A stretch of 64,000 nt of DNA from Gautieria morchelliformis (lineage: Eukaryota > Basidiomycota > Agaricomycetes > Gomphales > Gomphaceae). The first letter of the stretch is position 1, and each line of letters opens with the position of its first letter. The stretch is taken from contig WHVA01000160.1 in the NCBI GenBank assembly GCA_015179125.1, forward strand, positions 124,001 to 188,000. The letters are read 5' to 3'. Below, one piece after another: positions 56,223 through 64,000 of the stretch. The notes beneath the pieces are model-generated. The model was given only the letters and a program-made list of their open reading frames with translations, did no database searches and had not been told where the DNA came from. Position numbers and translations under genes: made by a program.

Positions 56223-57696
56223 TCAGCGAGCATTCTTCACGTCTCCAATCCACGCCTCATTCTCTGCCGCCTCTTCCTCGTTGGCATACGTCGCAGCACG
56301 CCAGTTTTTACCATGCGCTTCTACATGCAGAAGATCGTGGCGGGAACTGAAAGAATAGACAGTGTTAGAGACCAGCAGCATATTCTCATCGTTTGACATA
56401 CTAATTGCCCATGGTGTCCGCGACAAGCTTGACCTTGTCGATTTGATCGAGCGATATTTCTGCTATAACGACTTTCTCAATGCCCGGGTCGATGCGCTCA
56501 GTGAGTTCTGATCCATCAGGGCCATAAATCTAGAGATGCATATTTTAATTTGTCAGCCACTGCAGCACCACCGAAAGAAAGGGAACCTGGAAACGCATTC
56601 AAGTACACGTACCACCGAGAATCCGCCACCAGGGAATTTGAACCAAGGAAATCCGGCCATTTTCATGGTACGTGCGCCTTCCTCACTTACGACCTGGCAC
56701 GCTGTTAGCCCGAAACATCCACCTTCCATAGAGACCATTTGCGTCATTCTTGCTGATGCTTCTCCTGTCACGATAAAGGGGCAATTGCCGGTGCCAGGGG
56801 GAAAGGCGGGCCACCAACCGCCAACAAAGAGCTGGGGAAGCTGTGAGTAGAAGTGCGCTTTCAATGCGGGCTATGGGATACGGGGTTAGCCCTGCGACAC
56901 AGATAACAGGTGAGACATGCCTGGATGTGCTCCCAACAATTTAGTGCGCCAAGCCGACCGTAAGGTGTTTGAACAACATTGTGTATAGATTGCGCTGTCG
57001 CCCCAGAAGAATAAGATTACCTTTGGCGCAAAAAGATATTATTGGACATGCCGCTTCCATCTCCGAAAATGGTCTTCTCGTAGTGCGTAGGTTTGATCTT
57101 GCGGCGGTGGTTGACGATTTCACCAGCGGCGGAGATGATCACTTGAGCCTGGGATCACAACGAAAACAATTGTCGGGAAGCGCTCGAGAACCGTTCATAA
57201 AAACACACGATATAGATTGATCCTCCATCTCTCTCAGAAAAACCTAACACAACCCAGGACCCAGTCGCCTTCGCAGCGGCTTGAATCTCGGCCATCTCGG
57301 GAGAGTGCAACCCCATCGAATTTGCTTGGTACTTGGCAAGTACGTCGCTGGAGGCAAGGAAAGAGTTTGCCCAAGGTGTCCATGGATACCCTGGACTCGT
57401 CGTGTGCACAGAATCAGGTTCGAGTCCTACACGAGGAGAGTAAGACTCGAATGGTATCGCACCAGGGATAAACACCTCAGGAAATCCAATTATTTTGGCT
57501 CCTTCACCAGCGGCTTCGCCGATCAAGCGTATGGTCTTGTCGACACCGCCGCGAAGGTCCAGCCAGACGCTGAGTTAACAGGAGTGTAACGACCTCAGTG
57601 TAACGACAAAGAGAGCGATACCCACGGCTCAGCTTGTATGGTGGCCACCTTGAATTTGAAGGTATCGCCATTGCTTGGAGTAAGGTTGACAGGCAT
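56223..57696 (-). CDS. Nitrilase / cyanide hydratase family enzyme
   Basis: Seven exons on the minus strand (57696-57626, 57569-57209, 57148-57052, 56994-56921, 56870-56613, 56529-56402, 56346-56223) join with consistent phase into 370 residues ending in TGA. The catalytic triad is visible: Glu in FPEVFIPG, Lys in [10 protein letters not shown], Cys in LNCWEH. The start MPVNLTPS is followed by [20 protein letters not shown], the usual N-terminus. 370 residues fits fungal nitrilases. Such enzymes hydrolyse nitriles (or cyanide) to acids or amides; substrate cannot be fixed from sequence. Two introns (56871-56920 and 56995-57051) best fit GC-AG splicing, both starting GCATGTC. No stops or frameshifts were found, so it is likely functional. 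Confidence 0.9.
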
Positions 57697-57965
57697 CAAA
57701 GGATATGAGGGAGTGTCGAAGGGTCTTGAAAGAGGTTGAACACAATGAGCCGGACCCAAAGATGGTTTCCCTTTTATACACTGAAGAGAGCGTACCGAAC
57801 ACATTCTCTCCGACTCGGAAAGAAGCTTTAGGCATGGGACCCCACAAGATTGCTAGACGACTTCCTCAAGGCTTCCCTGGCACTACCGCTTGGCAGGTTT
57901 GTGGGGACGAGCTATTGTGGGTTGCTTCTGCAAGGGGACCCTTGCTTGGCCGTGCTCTTGGTCTT

Positions 57966-58100
57966 TGAAGTCTTGAAATTTTTAATATAATCGTGTAATC
58001 CTTGAATCCAGCGAGCGCAGCAACCAGTTTTGTCAGCCTTGAAAATTTTATACAATCGTGTAATCCTTGAATCCGGCGAGCGCAGCAACCAGTTTTGTCA
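57966..58100. repeat. Tandem duplication, ~64-bp unit, two copies
   Basis: CTTGAA...ATAATCGTGTAATCCTTGAATCC...GAGCGCAGCAACCAGTTTTGTCA is present twice in a row with a few substitutions, in the 5' flank of the nitrilase gene. Confidence 0.85.
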
Positions 58101-59180
58101 CTCCAGTCAACTCAAGGTGCGTCTCCTCAGAATCATATATCGGGTGAATATAGAGAAGGGTGAATCTGTTCGGGCAACACCTTTCCGCCTTGATGCTGGA
58201 TCAGAAACAGAAGTATGTGTGCGAGGCGAAATGAGGCTAGGAGAGAGTAGGAAAGCACGATTTCACCAGACGTTCGCGAAGACGGTCATGCGGCAGAAAT
58301 CCAAACTGCCAGGTTCCCGGGTTTCGACATTTTCATATTCGCCGCCACGATACGCCTCACATGCCTGTCGCAAGCCCGAAGCGGACCTTGGTCTCTGGGA
58401 GACAGGCTTGATTAAGCTACTTGGGCGCCGCTCGAGCTCCTCCGTGGGAAATGAAACTTCCAAGACCTCACACCATAAATCTGCCGATCTGCGTACTATG
58501 GGATATGTCCAGGATCCTGGTGATGAGAAGTCGGTAAAGTCGATTGCCAGTTCGACCATACATTTGCAGGGCTATTACAATTGAAATAGGATCGACGGGG
58601 CCGAAAAATTCCAATATGGGGGCCAACATCTCCAAGAAGCAAGAGTGACATCTTTGAGCTTCACATAGATCAAAGTCAAACTTTGTTTACCTATATACTT
58701 CTGATATTCTTGCTAAATTTTGCACATCCTTCTGTGACGTTATGTTTGGTAATTATATATGTCGTGTGTAAAGTACTCACTTGAGTTGCTTTGACTGAAT
58801 TTGGATGCGCAGTTGAAGGTGCCAGTCACACGACTCATCTTGGTGACACGCATATTCAATGATATCTCAAGAGTATGCATCGATAGGTTTTGAAAGACAA
58901 TATTGAAAGTATTGTCAATGATCCACCAGCACAGTGTCCGGTAGCGGTCATAAGAAGTCACCCATTAATGACCTTCCTATATAACCCTGGCCTCGCTGTT
59001 TTTCAACCAACTCCAACTACAACGCGTGGTAGCAGACAGTTGTGTGCGCGTTGTGGACGGTGTTTGATTAATATTGCAAGCAGTCAGTCACGTGACAAGC
59101 GACTGCAGAACCCGCCCTCTCGTGTTTCAGTCAATCGTCAACCCTGAGTAAATTGAACTAAGCCCTATATATATCGTGCA
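58101..59180. other. Unassigned interval with overlapping ORFs on both strands
   Basis: Plus 58030-58584 (184 codons) and minus 58559-58263 (98 codons, VELAIDFTDFSSPGSWTYP) overlap; neither shows a known domain. 58600-59180 is A+T-rich with no gene. The minus ORF looks somewhat more protein-like. Confidence 0.3.
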
Positions 59181-62100
59181 CTACACGGAGTCAAAGTGAA
59201 TATCATAACCTTGGACATCTTTGTCCACCTGTATCATGTCCTCCGCAGGCGTACCTGAAGCAACAGCACCTGTACTCCGCCTTTCAGCTAAGAATGCTTC
59301 AATCTTTGCCTTCACTTCCACGTCTAAATGATGTACAATGTCAGCGAAGGTTGCGAGCAAGAATGGTGGCAATTGAACCAACTTGAAACTACATCCTCTA
59401 ATTTTAGTGGCATGCGATTGAATGGGTCACTTGCATCAGAGAGCAGGTGGGCCTTAATTGTCGATCGATCGACAACGGCCTTTGATGATGGCAATGTTAC
59501 GGGGTCACGCATGAGCGTGTACATAAGTGGATCTAAGTGAACGTTAGGTTCTTTATATGCCCACAAAAGGGGTGCAACGCACCCAAGAATTCATCAGGAA
59601 TTTCCCCAAGGTCATCTTCGGCCTCGATAGCCACCTTCATCTCCTCCACTTTGAGGGCAAAGAGTCTTAGCTGTTCAATTTCCTCATCCGTCTTAAGGAA
59701 TCTTCTTTTCGCAATGCCTGCCGCACGCTCGAACAATTCCTTCTTGTAACTCCTTCCCTCCCCAGCGACTGCCCTCACAAACTCGCCTTGGTCACTTAGG
59801 TTTAAGAAAACCTGCAGTATGTCGCTTAGAAGCTGGCGGGGATTAAACCTATACTTCTCGGGGTTCTTCACTTTCAGGTCTTGGCACTTAGGTCCAACCA
59901 AGGCGTCCAGATTATAATTTAACATCGCCGCAAGCCGGTCCACAATTTCGGGTGTCATGAAAGGCTGCTTCGTCTCCGCAGTAAACTCCTTGAGTAGTTC
60001 CACAGTGGATTTGCCAAGAGCTGTATATGTGGTGGCGGAACCTTCCAGCTGGTGTAACAGGCGCTCTCGCTCTCGTCGTTGTACCTGTGGTATCGCAGCC
60101 CAGGTCTCCTGGTCTTCCATCTCCGTCTGAATGCCATAGATTTCGGTAAGTTTGCTCAACGATTCGTCCAGTAGATATGTCACGTCGTTCATCATCAGAT
60201 TGACAAAACGGACAAACTTGTCGAGATCGCTACATAAGAACATGTAAGAGAGCGGAGAAGAGGCATTGTTATTCATACTTCGCTTGTGAACTAAGCGCTT
60301 CCCGATGGACAGGATTTGTCCAGACGGTTTTCCATATATGGGCGATATGTCGTCTGGTTGGAGAGTGAGCGCTGACCACAGAGGCTGATGGGAAATAGCA
60401 AACCGTGTATCTGTGCCACATCGTCAGCTTCTCATACATCCAGACCATATCAGACGCACCGAACTTATCGTAAAACTGGGTGTGAGTTCCTGTCGACTCG
60501 ACCTCTGATAAGACTGAATCAACCGTATCACAACGTGAGCTATGCAAAAATTTACCAATATAAAACGATGTTAAACATGACATGAGGTGCTTGAGTGCGA
60601 GAGGATGCGAGTTAAGAATACCGGCCAGCAACCCATGGGATTCGCGACCGTAGGCAATTGTCCCGTAAAAGAGAATCTAGTTAGCCATTGTCAGTGTTTT
60701 GGCTTGGGTAGTCAAGGAGAAATTTTACCTGCACGAGCTTTGACTTGAGGTACGGGTTTGTAATATACCAGGTTGATGATAAGAATGTTAGCACAAAGTC
60801 CACGAGCTCAGTCTTGCCCGATAGTTCAAGGCTCTGGGGCTGATGCCTACAAGGTTAACTTCAGCTGAACCGTCCCAATCGAAATCAGAGTCTCTGGAGT
60901 TACATCACGAGAAACAGATAGTAGTCGACGATATCTTCAACAAAATATTCCGGTAACATCTTGAATGCTGTTGGTATCTCTTGAGGAAGTGGGAGCCTGT
61001 AAAGCCAAGGGGTTTGATGAGGTTTATAAGGCTATGCCCCGCAGAGAAACCCACTGAATGCCGGGATCGGGATGTCTCTTTAGCGGATCAACGAGGCGAA
61101 TCAACCATATTGACAGGAAATTAGTGAACCCGATATTACGATCCATGTATTCAGGATCCGTAAGCTGGACCTGATACGCGAAAATCGACTGGTGGATCTT
61201 TGCCATCTCATTCTGTGTGGCTCGATGATGACTCGAAGGCATATATTTATACGAACCAGAGAACGGACCTTGACTGCTTGGACTTGTGCATCAACCCGAG
61301 CCTGTGCGGGAGTCTGTGACAATAGTGAGTCTCATTACAATAGAAATAGAGACTATCGTACTCCTTGCCAGGTCGTGTCTGCATTGATAGCGTCTAGATG
61401 CCGTTGCATGTGATCCAGTTCTTTTCCAAGTCCATCGTGTTCTTGTATTGTGCGTATTGGCCCATAATGGTTAAACGCTGCCGTAAGATAGAACACCTCT
61501 GAAATAAAGTTAGGAATATATGCATCGGCTATTCTATGACCGTTAGCAGCAGTATCGTCTAGGAGTGTAAGCAACTTAACAGGAAGCCTCCTGCGAGCTC
61601 GCTACCCATTGTGCAGCTTCGTCACTGGTAGCCTTGAGCCGCGTCTCCTCGCTAACATCCAGCCGTTGCGACCGGCGGTAAAATTCGGGATCGACCCTAT
61701 CCATCTAGATGTACGTGAGATCAACGACTCATCGCATACTTATGGAAAGTCTAGAATTACCTTCGAGTACTTTGCGTCCATGAATGGCTCTGCGAATCGT
61801 AACAAGATGGTGTGCAAGTTTATCATGAATGCGTCGGAAGCGACCGTAGCGAAGTCGACCTAAATTACCTATCAGACATTGACATGGCGGCATGTAATGT
61901 TAGTACATTACCTGCATTCCGCCTCGTTTCAAATTAAGATTTACCGCTCTGGCAAAATAAGCCAAGACGCCCTCGCGGGACGCGGGCGATGAGCGTACAA
62001 TGGCGTTAAAGATTTGGAAAAGTGACATTTGAAGGCTCTTTAGTGTCCCACGCAGACTGGCATTCGATGTATCAACATCTTGCCGCGATCGCTTGAGTGG

Positions 62101-63595
62101 ATCGGAAAAATATGTCGCAGCGATTTGTGGCTGTCGGTCACGTGCCCATCAATCCAACGGGATGTAAACAAAAAAATTTCACTTACCCACTCGCGATTGA
62201 ACACACCTAGCCTTAGAAGGGGTCCCATCAAACTGACGTGTTCGAATTGCGCTGGGCTAGCATTTTGGGGGCACCACTCATCAAAACGTGTAATGACGGA
62301 TGCAACACCCTTGACACCAACAAGACAGTCAAGGGCAGAAATTATTGAACGCCATGCAACATCTCCACCTCCGAGACCCTCTGGGCGCTGGAGGGATGGA
62401 TGGAAGCACAGAAGCCGAATAATTGGCCCAACAATTTCTTCAAGGCCATCATCCAGGAATCGCGAGGATAAATCTGTGAATAGTTCGGGCAGGTCTGTGG
62501 GCAGAAGGACTTGCGAGGCGGATGAGGACGGGCCGGAGAGGGGTGAGAATAGGGAGGAAAGGGAGAGGAACGTTGGTAGAAGCTCAGGAGCGCCAAGAGG
62601 TTTTCTAAAGAACATATGAGTCAGGAGTTTGGAAAAGGACGAGGAAGTAGAACCCTGATGGTTGAGGAAACATCTCCGGGTCTTGCAGGCTGAGACCAAT
62701 ATAAGATATGATCAGCTCGCGGACTTTGTCGAGTCGGGACAAAGCCGTATCCACTTCGGACTGCAAAAAGCCCTAAAATAGATCTCAGTATCCGTATCAA
62801 CATGAAGGTACAAGGCTTTACCCCTTTGACCAGATTGGAACGTGAAGTGTTAAGACGTTTCCAACATCCCGCAAGATACTCGAGTACAGTCTGTTGCTGG
62901 GGTAGAGATGCAAGAACAGGAAGGAAGTCAAGGTCATCCCTGTGACGTCCATTAATTTATAAGCTATCAAAGAAACCAAAGCGGGCGCACGACATGGCTT
63001 CGGGGTTGAGCTCAAGGCGAGCAATCAGTAGACGGTCTGAGATGTCTGATCGCAGTCGAACTGGCACATGGGCACCTACTTAGGATCATCAAGACTATAG
63101 TAGAGAATATGACGATGGAGATAGACGCACTCGGATATTCTGCTTCTAGTTCGAGCTGCAACTCCTTCAACCACACTAGATCATACGCTGTCTGTTCAGC
63201 CCTGCTCCTCTGAGAAGAAGTAAGCACTTCATAGTTTCTGAGAGGTGCAAATCGACCCACATCAAGGGTGACCTTCAGAACACTAGTCAACATGCCGTCC
63301 TCCCATGTGTCAACATCCAAGTGCTCATGTGGTGGCAATGCCTTCCTTTTTAAGGGAGACTTGGTGGGTTCTACGTGAAGCCTTGGTGAAGGTTTCGGGA
63401 TAGGCTTGGGAGGCGGAGGCGTCGAAGGAGTCGACGATGTAGAAGCCTGTGGCGCATTTGCCAGCTGTGAATGCTTTGCAAGCCGTTTCAGTCGAATCTG
63501 AGGAAGATTAAGCCTGACAATACCGATTGTGTGTGTATGGGACTTACCCTCTCAGCGTCATCTGCTGGGCCACGCGGAGGTTGAGGTTCGCTCAT
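59181..63595 (-). CDS. UFD2: Ubiquitin conjugation factor E4 (UFD2 type)
   Basis: A multi-exon minus-strand gene. It starts at 63595 ([16 protein letters not shown], exon 1 63595-63548, intron 63547-63498) and ends at TAG 59181. Near the N-terminus comes [12 protein letters not shown], then a Pro-rich linker. The long helical E4 core includes [54 protein letters not shown] and [18 protein letters not shown]. The C-terminal U-box has [33 protein letters not shown] and RMPLKLEDV, split by introns ending near 59536 and at 59323. Estimated length is about 1,100 residues, close to the family norm. It would extend ubiquitin chains on substrates of the ubiquitin-fusion-degradation pathway with Cdc48. 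The exons I could trace are in phase, so it looks complete. Confidence 0.92.
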
Positions 63596-64000
63596 CGTTG
63601 TGTTTTGACTGTGACCATTATATGTCACGCGCGTATAATGAAGGCTCGTGTGAGCCAGGCCACCCAGCGAGCCCCCACGGGGGATCGCAAAGTAGTATTC
63701 AAGAGTGCTCTCGATAGTCCTTTCAGAGTACAATGGTGTGTCTCTGGCGCTTTGTTTTTGGGCTGTTTCATGAGCCCTAATCCTGCGAAAGGCCATATGT
63801 TCCAAATAACATCCAGAAGACGGCTCTCGCTTCCCTCGTTTCCATTCTAGCTGATGTTGGCGCATATCATACGGAACGTAGATCGGTGACCTTGAAGCGC
63901 AAGCGTGCAAGGAAAGAGCAAGAGAACGTGGCAAAGAGGCATAAGGCCAGTGACAACGGAGAATCCACGACCGTACAGAACGGGCAAGGTGAAAGAGACC
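63596..64000 (+). other. Divergent flank with possible start of another gene
   Basis: After an AG at about 63849 a plus-strand frame reads ADVGAYHTERRSVTLKRKRA then RKEQENVAKRHKAS, strongly basic, and runs off the window. It may be an exon of a divergently transcribed nuclear protein gene sharing the promoter interval with UFD2. The call is weak. Confidence 0.3.

Noticed and set aside
57405-57435. tRNA-like B-box (GGTTCGAGTCC)
   Set aside because: It lies inside the second nitrilase exon and no matching A-box or cloverleaf was visible.
58030-58584. 184-codon plus-strand ORF as a gene
   Set aside because: It begins inside a tandem duplication, overlaps an equally open minus frame, and shows no domain or plausible introns.

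Overview
This window reads as nuclear DNA of a filamentous basidiomycete, most likely an Agaricomycete. The genes have several short introns of about 45-65 bp. The protein families (Tnp2-type CACTA transposases, chromodomain Ty3/gypsy elements, BTB proteins, GT2 glycosyltransferases, stand-alone adenylating enzymes) are typical of that group. Genus-level assignment is not possible from sequence alone. No bacterial-style operon, rRNA gene, tRNA gene or CRISPR array was seen.

Layout. 1-5.3 kb: a long foldback repeat, then a frameshifted Tnp2 (CACTA superfamily) transposase on the minus strand. 5.5-7.1 kb: LTR-like repeats. 7.2-17.8 kb: an intron-containing gene of unknown function, cut by one complete gypsy chromovirus (8321-17161, target duplication ACACG). 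That gypsy carries four further LTR-type insertions, each with a perfect 5-bp target duplication. 18.3-19.7 kb: a broken GT2 glycosyltransferase. 20.0-21.6 kb: another solo-LTR-like copy and A+T-rich repeat. 22.6-24.5 kb: an apparently intact adenylate-forming enzyme with six exons. 24.9-34.0 kb: CACTA-like termini around a pile of nested LTR copies. 36.8-40.3 kb: a small LTR retroelement carrying gag-like ORFs but no pol. 40.3-41.8 kb: a 63-bp minisatellite and A+T-rich DNA. 41.8-52.6 kb: three related Helitron-like elements, two abutting head to tail and one in the opposite orientation, loaded with minisatellites and more LTR copies. 52.7-64 kb: mostly single-copy DNA with a BTB-domain gene, an intact nitrilase-family gene (seven exons, minus strand) and an apparently complete UFD2-type ubiquitin E4 ligase gene (minus strand).

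The dominant story is transposon turnover. One roughly 1.0/1.27-kb TG...CA repeat family occurs at least ten times; seven copies keep exact 5-bp target duplications, and no internal retrotransposon region was found with any of them. The gypsy is inactivated by in-frame stops, mostly TGA where Arg (CGA) is expected, and by Asp-to-Asn changes in both reverse transcriptase and integrase, fitting CpG deamination. The intact host genes (adenylating enzyme, nitrilase, UFD2) lie at the edges of this repeat block and are not obviously linked in one pathway.
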